The notes: generated by a model from the letters alone, not told the origin. Shown: positions 34,852-46,691, counted from the stretch's first letter. The stretch: DNA of 64,000 bases from Trifolium pratense (GCF_020283565.1 NC_060065.1:52006409-52070408); one strand, 5' to 3'. A program made the numbers and translations.

Positions 34852-37800
34852 CTAGCACAAAAACTTGTTGATTCTTCTCAGCCAATTAATATGCACAACA
34901 AATTGCCTCCTCTTGATAAGTTTCTCGACAAAATCTGCGAGGTGCAAGAAAATTTCACATCATCAAAACACACCAGAACAGGCATTAAATAAGTTCTAGT
35001 TAACAAAAAGATTAAACAGATTGGACTGAAAATTTCAAAACCCATCAAACCATTTAGAAAATGAATGACATACATGAAAAGAGAGATAAATTTCCAGTCT
35101 ATTTTATTTTCAAGCATTAACACTAACATGTCAATTTTCTCTTAACAAAGTTCTAATATCTTAATCTTAGTATCTTTGTATATTATCCTGCATAGTTTTT
35201 GGTAATTTAATCATATTATGTAACATACCAAAACATAGAGACAGAAAGAGAGATACCGGTGACTAACCAAAGCATATCTAAATTAAAACATATCCGAAAC
35301 TTTATTTGCAAAAACGAAAGGTCCCAAACAGCTCCACGGCTATCTTGTGCTGATCAACAAATGCAAAAAGCTCCAAGACTTCATCTTTATTGAAATAAGT
35401 AACCAGTCCATAAATCGACAAAAGCAGTAGAAAACCAAGAATCGTCAAAGAATTTTCAGTATTTTCTTTCATGTTAGCTTTCAAATCAAGTGCTAGCTTC
35501 AATGCACCTTCTCTTACACAAGGTTTAATATTTGGTTTTGGCGAGATTCTCATCAGTTGTTCTAGCAGAAAGATGTGGCACTCATAAATAATCACAACAT
35601 TGTCTCCGTTCTTACACGGTGGAATAGTTGGGTTCTGTATTATATCCAAAACAATTTTTGCTGGATCTGATGATTCTCGCAGATTAGCTAGAATGTCAGT
35701 TTCCAAACTTGTTCCATCGTCAATGGTAGGACTAAATGCATTATCCATGTAAGATGTAACTGCATATTTAGATAGCAGAAATTTAAGCTCTCATATTCAT
35801 AGAAGCAACAGTAAATGAAGGTTACACTAGGAATTTAAAATATATATATATACAAATCTAATCATTAGCAGTGCCATAATTTTATAATTAAACTTTAGCT
35901 ATTGTTTTTTGCATTGAAGAGATTGATGAAATGTTCAAGGGTGAAAACTATAATGCAAATTAGTTTGACAGTTGATATAAAAACTGGACGAGCCTTTCAA
36001 CTTGACTAAGATATACTAAGTCATTAAATGAAACAGTTGAAATGAAATTCTTTCAATGATCTAGATGAGTAAGAAGAACATTTACCCAATTCATTTTCCT
36101 CGTCAAAATATTTTATCAATGGTTCATGTTGTTTCTCTGTCAACTCAGACTGCTTCAGTTGTCCATCAAATTTATCGAGCTTTGACTCAGGAACTTTGAC
36201 TTGTCCTTCAAACTGCTTCTCTTTTAACTTGAGCTCTTTGATCTGTATTTTGAACTTATTCTCTTTTGACTCGAGTTCTTTCCACCTTTCTTTAAATTGC
36301 TTCTCTTTTGATTTATAGGCCTCAACTTGGTTTAAAAATTGCTTCTTTTTTGTTTCGAGCTCCTTAACTCGGCCTTTGAATTCCTCCTCTGTTGATTCAA
36401 ACACCTTCACTTGTCCTTTGAATTCTTCCTCTTTTGACTGGAACACCTTCATTTGTTCTTCAAATTGATTTTCTTTAGATTCGAGCTCCTTCTGTCGGCT
36501 CTCAAAATGCTTCTTTTCTAATTCAAATTCCTTCACTCGTTCTGCAAGTTGGTTATCTATTGACTCCAACTCCTTCATTCGGATTTCAAAGAGCTTCTTT
36601 TGAAATTCCAACTCCTTCATTTGACCTTCCAATTTCTCCTCTTTTGACTCAAGCTCATTCATTCGGCTTTCAAAAAGCTTCTGTTTCAATACCTGCTCCT
36701 TCATTTGGCATTCAAATTCCCTCTCTTTTGATTCAAACTTCTTCATTTGGCATACAAGTAGGTTATCTTTTGACTCGTGTTCCTTCACTCGACCTTCATG
36801 TTTCTTCTCGTTTAACTCAAGGTCCTTGATCCGGCTTTTGAAATGATTCTCTTTTGATAACAAATCCTTCACTTGGCTTTCAACCTGCTTCGTTTTAGAT
36901 TGTAGCTCCTTCACTTGGCCTTCAAATTTTCTCTCTTTTGATTCATGCTCCTTCACTTGGCCTTCATGTTTCTTCTGTTTTGATTCAAGCTCCTTCATCT
37001 GGCTTTCAAAATGCTTCTTTTTAGATTCCAGCTCCTTCACTTGGCCTTTAAATTCTCTCTCATTTGATTCATTCTCCTTCAACCGGCCTTCAAGTTGCTT
37101 CTCTTTCGACTCAAGCTCACTCATCCGGCTTTCGAAATGGTTTTCGAAATGCTTCAGTTTCAACACCTGCTCCTTCATTCGGCCTTCAAATTCCCTCTCT
37201 TTTGATGCAAACTCTTTCATTTGGCCTACAAGTTGGTTCTCTTTTGACTCTAATTCCTTCACTTGGCTTTCAAATAGCTTCTTTTTTGATTCCAGCTCCT
37301 TCACTTGTCCATCAAGTTGCTTCTCTTTAGAGGCCAGTTCCATAACTTGTTCTTTCAATGGCTTCACTTTTAATTTGAACTCCTCCATGTCCCTTTCAAG
37401 CTGCTTCTTTTTAGATTCCAGTTCCATCACTCTGTCTTCATGTTGCTTCTCTTTAGACTCAAGCTCCTTCATTCGGCTTTTGTAATGATTTTGTTTTGAT
37501 GCCAAATCATTCACTTGGCCTTTAAACTTTCTCTCATTCAATTCATGCTCCTTCAATCTGCCTTCAAGTTGCCCCTCTTTCAATTCAAACTCCTTCATTC
37601 GACTTTCGAAATTCTTCTGTTTCAATACCAGCTGCTCCATTTGCCTTTCAAATTCCCTCTTTTCTGATACAAACTCCTTCATTTGGCATACAAGATGATT
37701 ATCTTTTGACTCTAACTCCTGCACTTGTCTTTCAAATTGCTTCTTTTCAGATTCCAGCTCTTTCACTCGCCCTTCAAATTCTCTCTCTTTTGATTCATGC

Positions 37801-38549
37801 TCCTTCACCCGGCCTTCATGTTGATTCTCTTTTGACTTAAGCTGGTTCTGTTTTGATACCAGATCATTCAACAGCTGTGTCATTTGCCTTTCGAAATGCT
37901 TATGTTTTGAAATGTTATCCAAGACTTGACGAAGTTCCAACTCTTTTGTCTTGAGCTCTTGCTTGCACTCTCCAATCAAGTCGTCCATCAAATGGAGCTG
38001 CCCTTCCTTTGCTACAAAATCCTCGAGACATTCCTCAACTTTTTCCTCCATTTTCTTGCGAGCTTCGTTAATTCTTTCAACACAACTAATTTCCTTTTTC
38101 TTATTTTCAAGCTCTTTGGAACACTCCTCAATATCCCTCTTTATGGACTTCAATCTCATCTTTCCTACTCGTCTCATCTGTTTGCATTCCTCAAACGAGT
38201 TTTCTACCAATGCAAGTTTTTCCTTGAGTAAGGAAAATGATTCATCAGTTGACATGACAGGCCTTTTATTTCTAGAGAAAATAGAAACATCGTCGTCATC
38301 ACCACCACCACCACCATCATCATCATAATCATAAAGAAACACCTTAGATTTCTTCCTCGAACCACACAAGGAATTGTTGTGATCAAACACCCTCTTAACC
38401 GGCAGTGTAGTAGTACTCCTCTTACAAAAGTCTTCACAAGAAGCTGAACGCCGTATATTTTTCTCGCACGATGCAACCATTTTCAAATTTAAGTTACCAT
38501 CATCATCACCACCACTAAAAATTAGCTTATTAGAACCCTGACCATCCAT
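34852..38549 (-). pseudogene. G6: FRIGIDA-like gene with the longest rod; domain truncated by frameshift and lost splice donor
   Basis: Exon 1 (38549-36086) is fully open: MDGQGSNKLIF, the motif VKRVFDHNNSLCGSRKKSKV, an Asp/Gly-rich run, then roughly 40 of the 14-residue units. Exon 2 starts at 35759 with the usual acceptor and Frigida core, but an extra T in a T run near 35315 shifts the frame to TFRFCK and a stop at 35304-35302. The donor that should follow reads GAT where the others have GGT, so the GT is gone. A relic exon 3 at 34934-34852 encodes FVEKLIKRRQFVVHINWLRR then INKFLC and a stop, the G4/G5-type tail with a slightly larger deletion (19 nt). If translated, exons 1-2 give about 973 residues ending early. 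The rod shows no decay, so loss of the C-terminus looks recent, or the truncated rod protein is kept. Confidence 0.82.
36100..37900 (-). repeat. Coding minisatellite in G6 exon 1 (42-bp unit, about 40 copies)
   Basis: The unit encodes VKELESKEKQFEGQ-like peptides. Hydrophobics at positions 1, 4 and 11 with a charged residue at 8 give an a-d-a-d coiled-coil pattern. Larger blocks recur too: sequence around NQLVGQMKEF, LKxFESRM and KQLEGRLKE appears about three times, 10-12 units apart. A 12-bp duplication near 37140 (encoding HFENHFES) breaks the phase once. Confidence 0.85.
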
Positions 38550-39129
38550 GATTCAACTATATAAACTTCAAACCCTCAGCAATCACTTCCAACACCTCAA
38601 AACCCTATGAAGATAAAATAAAAACTTCAACTTTTAACTTTGAAAATTTCTAGCACAATCATCAAATAATACATGACAGTTCCATAAGTCAAAATCTTAG
38701 TCAAACAATAAATACCTAAAAAAATAGACTTTTAACCTTTTAATAACAACAAAAAAAAACAATGTAAAAAAATGTAAACTTTTCAAGTTTCAACATATAA
38801 ATATACAAATTTAGTAGCTCTAACATTGCATGATATTGATTTTCTAGACAAAAGGTATGAAAATATATAATAAATATGAAAGAAAAAATATACAAAAAGT
38901 ATGAAGAAAAAAAAGTGAAGATTTTATTACCTTAATTAGTTAAATTTGTGAAGCTTTCAATGCATGGTTTGTGTTATCTTCTTCAAGTGAAAGATGGAAA
39001 CTTTAGAAGAGAAAAAATGGAAGAGGAATTTGAAGGATGAAAATGAAATGCAAAGAGTGAGACACAGAGAAAAGAATAAAAGGTTGTTTGTTTTTTTGGT
39101 TGCCTGTGGGATTTGTTGTGTGTGGAAGT

Positions 39130-39138
39130 GGGGACCAC
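39130..39138 (-). promoter_or_regulatory. G6 upstream box GTGGTCCCC
   Basis: Minus strand GTGGTCCCC, a fit to class II TCP GTGGNCCC, lies 581 bp before the G6 start. The adjoining plus-strand sequence aaataacttgctcacaaag is shared with G1 and, in part, with G2, G3 and G9. Confidence 0.4.
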
Positions 39139-39559
39139 ATAACAGACACTAAAATGGCAAATAACTTGCTCACAAAGGATTGGTAGAGTTCAACATTTCT
39201 TTATTTTGCTTTTTCTTTTTTAAAAGAGGACAAAAATTGTTTCTATTCAAGATTCCCTCATACAAAAAACCAAATCCAAAATATCATTATTTTTTGGCTT
39301 AATTAGATGTTTTGAGTTTGAATCCAATTCTGACAACGTGGTAATATTCATTTTTCCTATTAAATAATTTTATACCGACACGATATATAAATTAAATTCG
39401 TAATTTTTATACAATAAGAATTTAATTTATATGCACCGTCGGTGTAAAGATATTTTGCACATGCGTCCAATAATATACAGACACATCATGTATGGTCATT
39501 AAAAACACATGATGTGTCACATTCATTAAATGATGTGGCAACGCGTCATTGGATGTATG

Positions 39560-40084
<525 letters not shown>

Positions 40085-40180
40085 TTAAGCATATATACAT
40101 GATTCTTAACCTACTCAATCCCTAAAGGGGGAAAATCAACTAAAAAGGAATAGTATCTGAACAATTATTACAATATTTCA

Positions 40181-40290
40181 ACAGAGTGGAATAGAGAAAA
40201 TTGTGTTAATTCACTTTTACATTGAACATTTGGACAGAGTGGAATAGAGAAAATTGGGTTAATTCATTTTTACATTGAACATTTGGAGGA
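40181..40290. repeat. 53-bp tandem duplication
   Basis: acagagtggaatagagaaaa occurs at 40181 and 40234, with the following sequence through attgaacatttgga also repeated. A related single copy of this 3'-flank sequence is near 57661 beyond G9. Confidence 0.75.
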
Positions 40291-40329
40291 TGACCTTGCT
40301 TCCAATACAACTGCTATTTACCCTTCTAT

Positions 40330-40627
40330 CTATTTATTTAGCTCAATAATCCTACTTTGAGTCTGGTTAAGTAGATCCACAAAATATAGAATGGCTTTGT
40401 CCTGAAGATAAGTAACATTCAACATATTTATGAGTAACATTCAAGTGCATGAAGATAAGTAACATAGAATGTTTCATAAAATAGAATTTGATTAAGGAAA
40501 AAAAGAAAGAAAAAAACCTTGATTTTAATGAAGTTAGTTGCCTTTATTTGTAGGCCAAGTTACCATATGCACAAATGAATCTTACAGTTTCAGTATGTTG
40601 CTGCTTCCTGATAAGATTCTACACAAA
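40330..40627 (-). pseudogene. Extra relic copies of exon 3 and exon 4 beyond the end of G7
   Basis: Downstream of the G7 stop the minus strand repeats the last two exons in decayed form. The exon 3 copy (about 40627-40518) has an AG acceptor but reads DFV then a stop where DFVE is expected, and is internally shortened. The exon 4 copy (40401-40330) is open but shorter: DKAILYFVDLLNQTQSRIIE then LNK and a stop. The G7 stop codon (TAG, 40632-40630) is itself the AG acceptor region of the relic exon 3, so the junction lies exactly there. Confidence 0.7.
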
Positions 40628-40629
40628 AT

Positions 40630-43600
40630 CTACATGCCTTTCTGACTCCTTAGCTCAAGAATGCGATTGTCAACTTCGTTAAGTAGATCCTCAAATTGTA
40701 GGTTATTATCTGAAAGGCATCGTAGAACAGTTTCCAGACTAGCAATTTCTTGATCTCTGGCCTTATCCTGAGTTCAAGTTCAAAGTAATTTATAACTATC
40801 ATTAAGGGGTATTAATATGGAATGTTTCATAAAATAGAAATTGAATAAGAAAAAAAAAAAAACCTTAGTTTCAATGGAGTTAGTTTTGTTGCAACTGCTC
40901 TCAGAAATCAGTTTTGCATTCTTCACATGTTCTCGCAAGAGATCAAGTAGTTGATTATTGTCACTTAAGTTAAATGCACAACTGAATCTAACAGCTTCAA
41001 CATATTGATGTCTCTTGATAAGACCGGCAACAAAATCTGCAAGGCGCAAGAAAATTTCACTTCATCGAAACTGACAAGAACAGCAATGAAATAAGTTCTT
41101 GTTAACAAACATAGGACAACATACCAGATATTTTATCTGCAAAACCCATGGCTCTAAACAGTTCTATAGCTATGTTGTGCTCAGAAACAAGTCCAAAAAA
41201 CTTTAAAACGTCATCTTCATCGAAAGAAGGAAGCAATCCATAAATTGACAGAAGGAGTAGAAAACCAAGAACCGACACATAATTTTCATTATTTTCTTCC
41301 GCGTTAGCTTTCAAATCAAGTGCTAGTTCCAATGCTTCTTTTCTTACATCAGGTTCAATATGCGGTGACATTCTCATCAGTTGTTCGAGCAGAAGAATGT
41401 GGCTATCACTGATAATCACATCATTGTCTCCCATCTTACAATTTTCAATAGTGGGATGCAGTATTATTTCCAAAACAACTTTTGATGGATTTGATACTCC
41501 TTGCAGATTAACTTTAGTGTCACTGTCAGCCAACTCAAATTTATCATTTTCCTCAATGATGGGACTTGATTGATTACCTGTGTCCGATGTAACTGCATAA
41601 TTAGCTAGCAGATATTTAAGCTTCCTCAGTATTTATCGAAGGATCGGTAAATCAAGTTGACAATATAAACTTTATATAACATTATATAAAATGAAAGAGT
41701 GAAAACCTCTCCTAGATCGTTTCACTGAAAAAATTAACCATTTGCATTATACTTGAAAAATTAAGACAGTATAAATATACTGATCTTTCTTTTGAGTTAC
41801 CATATGTTGCGATACGAAATCTCTTGCTCAAATCAACAATAACAAAGAGTAAAGAGTAGTAAAACACACAAGTGGAGCAAAGCAACAAAACAAGAGTAAA
41901 GTAAAGAGTGGTAAAACACACTAGAGATTTTTGTGATTCGGCCCAAATTGACCTATGTTTGGGCCCTGGGGGAGAGAGCAGCTCTCCGATCAACTATAGA
42001 GATTTGTGATTCGGCCCAAATTGACCTATGTTTGGGCCCTGGGGGAGAGAGCAGCTCTCCGATCAACTATAGAACAATGTTTACAAGAGATTCAAATGAG
42101 TTACAAGAAATAAGCTTTACGAGTTCACATGAACAAACCTTTATTTCTACCCATTTTTCCCAACCTCTCAAGATTCAAGAACAAAGATGAATAATGAATC
42201 TCACTCCCAAAAAGCACTCAATCATTAGCTCTCGATCACCCAATGATTTCCTCTAGTTGCCTCTCTAAGTGTTTGCCAAGAAAATTTGTCGAAAAGTTGT
42301 CAAGTCAAAACTGTCAGAAATTGTACACATGTGCTGCACCTAGCACGCTGGACAGAACCAAAATGCACCAACTACATGAGGACCATGCGCCTGGCACACC
42401 TGAAAACGTGCCTTGCACATTGGGCAGTAGCATAAGGAAATTTCTGACGATTTTTGAGATTTTAAGGCGCACACAACACCACAATATTGTATATAAACCA
42501 CATACAAGAGCTTCCTAGAATGTTCAAGACTAGTAAAGATTTTCAACTTGACTGAGACATACAACATTAACATGATTAAAGATGTTTTTCAAAAAACTAG
42601 GTAGATCAGATAATTAGAAATATCAACACCGTCAAAAGAAACAAGATGAAATAAAAATGTTTCAAAAACTAAATGAAAATGATCATTTACCCAATTCTGC
42701 TTCTTCGTCGAATAGTTCTATTAAAGCATCATATTGCTTCTCTCTTGAACAAGGCCGCTTCAGTTGTCCATCAAATTTATTTGGCTTTGATTCAAGATCC
42801 TTCACGTGTCCATCAAACTCAAGCCACTTCTCTTTCAACTTCTCGTCTTCTGACTCAAGTTCTTTCCCCTGTCCTTCAAAGTGTTTCCCTTCTGATTTGA
42901 AATCCTCCATTTGGCTTACAAAACGCTTGAGCTCCTGCATTCGAGCTTTGAATTCCTCCTCTTTTGACCAGAGCTCCTTGAGTTTCCCTTCAAATAGCTC
43001 CTTTTTTGATTCTAGTTCCTTAACCTGGATTTTAAGTTGCTTTTCTTCTAAATCAAATTCCTGTATTCGGCCTTCGAATTGCTTCTTTTTTGATTCTACC
43101 TCCTTCTCCCGGATTTCAAGTTGCTTTTCTTTTGAATCAAACGTCTTTATTCGGCCTTCAAGTTGCTTTGTTTCTGATTCTACCTCCTTCTCTCGGATTT
43201 CAAGTTGCTTTTCTTTTGAATCAAGCTTCTTTATTCGGCCTTCAAATTCGTCCTCCTTCGATTTAAATTCCTTCACTTGGCCTTCAAGCCGCTTTTCGTT
43301 TGATCGGAGATCCTGCATTCGAGCTTTGAATTCCTCCTCTTTTGACCAGAGCTCCTTGAATTTCCCTTTGAGTTGCTTCTTTTCTGATTCTACCTCCTTC
43401 TCCCGGATTTCAAGTTGCTTTCCTTTTGAATCAAAGTTCTTTATTCGGCCTTCGAGTTGCTTCTTTTCTGATTCTACCTCCTTCTCTCGGATTTGAAGTT
43501 GCTTTTCTTTTGATCGGAGCTTCTGCATTTGAGCTTTCAATTCCTCCTCTTTTGATTCAAATTCTTTCACCTGGCCTTCAAATTCATCCCCCATTGATTT

Positions 43601-44587
43601 TAATTCCTTTACTTGGTCCTGAAGCAGCCGGAGATTCTCCAATTGCCCTTCGAATTGCTTCTTTTCTGATTCTAGCTCCTTAACCCGCTCTTCAAATTGC
43701 TTCTTTTCTGATTCTAGCTTCCTAATCTTCTCTTCAAATTGCTTCTTCGTTGACTCAAATTCCTTCATTTGAGCACGTGGATCATTCTTATTTATTTGCA
43801 TTATCTTCAATAAAGCTTTATTTTCCGACTTTAATCTTTCTGCTTGTTCATCAACTTGTTTTTTTATTGCATCAAGCTGTCTCTCTTTGATCTCAAGTTC
43901 CGCAGTACACTCTTCCTTCCTTTCACAAACCTTACCAATGTCATCCATGACTTGACGAAGTTTTGTTTCATGTTCCTTAAGTTCTTGCTTGCGCTCGCTA
44001 ATCAATTCGTCCATCAAACCAAGTTGCGCTTCCTTTACTAAAAAATCCCTGACACGTTCTCCATTTTTTTCGTCCACTTTCTTGTGAGTTTCGTTATTTC
44101 TTTCAACGCAACTAAGTTCCTTCTCATTAACTCTCTGTATGGACTCCAATTTCTTAACCGGCATTTCAGTTCTCCTCAACAAAGGAGTACCATCTTTATC
44201 TTTATCTCGATGATCATATGGTGCCACCTTTGATTTCTTAACACATTTGTTCAACAAACTGCTGTTATCAAATGGCCTCTTAACTGCCAATGGCCTTGTA
44301 GTTGTAGTACGCCTCTTCTTAATAGGAACAGCAGAGTGACTACTCGGCTTAATAGGAACAGCAGAGTTACTACTCGGCTTAATAGGAACAGCAGAGTTAC
44401 TACTCGGTGTTCCAGAATTCGGCATCCGGGATAACCTTACCGACAATGGAACATCATCATCATAATCAGGGTCATTATAAGAAACTGACTTCTTCATTTC
44501 TGAATGCAATGTACTTTTTGCAGACGATGATGTTAAGTGGCGACCACGAAACTTTACCTTTAACTTATCAGAACCCTGAACAGCCAT
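40630..44587 (-). CDS. G7: FRIGIDA-like coiled-coil protein, complete four-exon gene
   Basis: Exons are 44587-42691, 41592-41125, 41036-40864 and 40767-40630 (891 residues). Phases are 1, 1, 0 and exon 3 is 173 nt as in G2. I start at MAVQGSDKLK: it aligns with other family starts and has A at -3 and G at +4. An in-frame ATG at 44608 would add seven residues. The N-terminus has SSNSAVPIKP three times in tandem, then VKRPFDNSSLLNKCVKKSKV. The rod has a 28-residue super-unit (FDSKEKQLEIREKEVESEKK plus QLEGR) about five times. Exons 2 and 3 give a full Frigida domain (QLMRMSPHIEPDVRKEALEL, AVRFSCAFNLSDNNQLLDLL). Exon 4 ends RSQKGM. It is more diverged from G2-G6 and is the closest relative of G8. 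Intron 1 holds a transposon-like insertion. Confidence 0.9.
41790..42520. mobile_element. Insertion in G7 intron 1 with a 73-bp tandem duplication
   Basis: Sequence unlike any other family intron interrupts intron 1. Positions about 41930-42075 are two near-identical 73-bp units (gcccaaattgacctatgttt at 41941 and 42014). The style resembles an LTR of a retrotransposon, but I found no ends, primer site or protein, so the class is open. Boundaries are approximate. Confidence 0.4.
44320..44415 (-). repeat. 30-bp coding repeat, three copies, in G7 exon 1
   Basis: Three tandem units each encode SS(N/H)SAVPIK(P/K). The unit gcttaataggaacagcagag recurs with 30-bp spacing. G8, the closest relative, has only one SSYCDIPIKK, so the expansion is specific to G7. 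Confidence 0.9.
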
Positions 44588-45374
44588 TCTATTCTTCAAT
44601 TGTTGCATTCAGTCCACACAATAAAATCCTGTCAAGAACAAAAAAGAAACTTCCTTTATGAACATTCTAGGTTAATTAATCATCAAGTGATACTTCATTA
44701 AACTTCCAAAAACAAACCCAAATGATAAAAAAAATAAATAAATAAAATAAAATACTCAAATGATTGACACCAATAATGCATCTAATGAAAAAACAAAAGG
44801 GTAAATGGAAACATCATCAACAACATCAACTGAACCAATATATATACAAATTTCCAACAAAAATAGAAAGAAAACAACATTAAACCTAAATACCATCATG
44901 ATCCTGTTTTTGTTAACACAAATCATAAAATGTATGAGTGATTCAAGTGATAACAAGTTTCTTGGTTTCAAACAATCAACATTATTGCTACAGTGATTTC
45001 AATTCTTCTAACTAACAAAATAATAACTAATAATAAAAATGAAAACTTTTTCCATTAACAAAATATATTCAAAAAAAAAAAAAAACTAAAAAAGAAATGT
45101 GGAACCTGACAGTTACAATAAATGATGATAATAATGATGATGAAAAAGAAATGTAACAAGAAAAAAGAGATGTAAAAGAGAAAGAAAAGTGACCTAGAAA
45201 GTGAAGGGTAACAAACACTGAAACAGAAAGGGAAGAACTTTAGTACCAATTTCTTGAGGTTGGTCAAAGAGAGAGTGGAAAATGAAAGAAAACGAAAAAA
45301 AAAATGAAAATGTTTTAGAGAGAAGAATATGGCAAAGAAGTTGCAGTGAGACTGTGAGAATGGAGAGTGTGTGT

Positions 45375-45383
45375 GGGGTCCAT
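45375..45383 (-). promoter_or_regulatory. G7 upstream box ATGGACCCC
   Basis: Minus strand ATGGACCCC lies 788 bp before the start codon, a one-base variant of the GTGGACCCC box. G8 retains a weaker remnant (TATGGACCTT) near 53601-53610. 44609-45370 is a likely 5'UTR with intron (acceptor TTGACAG just upstream of the start). Confidence 0.3.
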
Positions 45384-45772
45384 AAAAACCACACTACAAA
45401 TGGAAAATCCATAACCACCAAGTTCAAAATTAATTCCCTACTTTTAATTTTTCACACATACGTATATTTAGGATTATTTTAATAGTTGGATTAAGATTAG
45501 ACCGTTTATAACGATCGTTAGTTGATTCGGTGATGATTAACGGTGAACTTGATAGGGAAGATTACAGTTCGATCTTCGTATCTGCAATCGGGAGGGAACT
45601 GAAATTACCTGATGTCAGAACTGATCCGAATCAAATTAAACTGGCGGTGAAAGACAAAAAAAAAAAAATAGACGGTTTATATTTTATAGTGAATTTAAAT
45701 TTTTTTAACAAAAATAAAAGAATATGATGTGAAATTTAGATTGTTTGTATAAAAAGTTGAGTGAAGGGATTA

Positions 45773-46171
45773 TGTCTATTTGGTAAAAATAAGCTATAAG
45801 CTAGCTGATAGCTGATAAGCTAGTTGATAGCTGAAAAGCTAGCTTATAGCTGATAGCTGAAAAGCTAGCTTATTGAAATTAAAGTGTTTGGTAAAATTAG
45901 CTTTTAAAGTGGTTATTAAATATAAAATTACATAATTGATAGTGGGTAGTTTTTTTTTAGAGTGGGTAGTTATTAAATTAAAGGGTAAAAATGGAATAAA
46001 GTGTAAAAAGCTATAAGTTATAAGCTCAAACGCTACTTGAAATAGCATCTGAAAAAAAGCTATAAGCTAGTATAAAAAGCTTGTTACCAAACACCTCTAA
46101 TTTTTTGAAGCAAGCTTATAAGCTCATATAATAAGCTATAAGCTAGCTTATTTGTGTTACCAAACACACCC
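45773..46171. mobile_element. Foldback MITE with AAGCTATAAGCTAGC repeats
   Basis: The left end near tttggtaaaaataagctat is mirrored by ataagctagcttatttgtgt and taccaaacac at the right. The interior has simple iterations of agctagctgatagctga. A partial copy at 54129-54415 sits at the same place upstream of G8, so it was present before the G7/G8 duplication. Confidence 0.6.
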
Positions 46172-46400
46172 TAAGGAAGAAGTTGGTATTTCCAATTTAA
46201 ATCTTTATTTCATTAATACACGTAATTCTTTATTTTCTTTTTATTGTTATTTATTAAGAAACATTTGCTTCTATTTAATGTTTAAACTTCTTAATTTATT
46301 GTTACATTTTAAGAAACAATCGGTTCTATTTAATGATTAATTTTTTTATATTTAATGGTACATTAATTATTTTTGTCAACCATACCTTATATAGTTTTTA

Positions 46401-46691
46401 CTTCTTTCGGTCATTTTTATAAGAAACACTTTGAAAAAAATACAATCAATGAAACACATTTAACATAGTTATTTTCATTTAATACTTTTATAAATTTAAA
46501 TTTATTTCATTTATACCCTTATTTAATTACTCTTTATTCAACTAACTAACTTATTTTTAAATTTTCTCTCATAATAAATAAGGGCATAAGTGAAATTGAA
46601 CATTTAAAACATTTGAAAATTGGTTAAAATTTCTTATAAAAAGAACCAATTTTTTTCTCAAAGTGTTCCTTATAAAAAAGACTGGAGGGAG
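46401..46691. mobile_element. Stowaway-like MITE, 291 bp
   Basis: Same family as 7463-7758. Starts CTTCTTTCGGTCA and ends AAGACTGGAGGGAG, with TA at 46399-46400 and 46692-46693. Not found at the matching place upstream of G8. Confidence 0.75.

Noticed and set aside
42657..43496. 279-codon plus-strand open frame opposite G7 exon 1 (Ser/Phe-rich)
   Set aside because: It is the antisense of the 42-bp coding repeat. Lys/Glu codons (AAG, GAG, GAA) read backwards as Phe/Leu/Ser and rarely give stops. The minus strand has conserved family protein and splicing.
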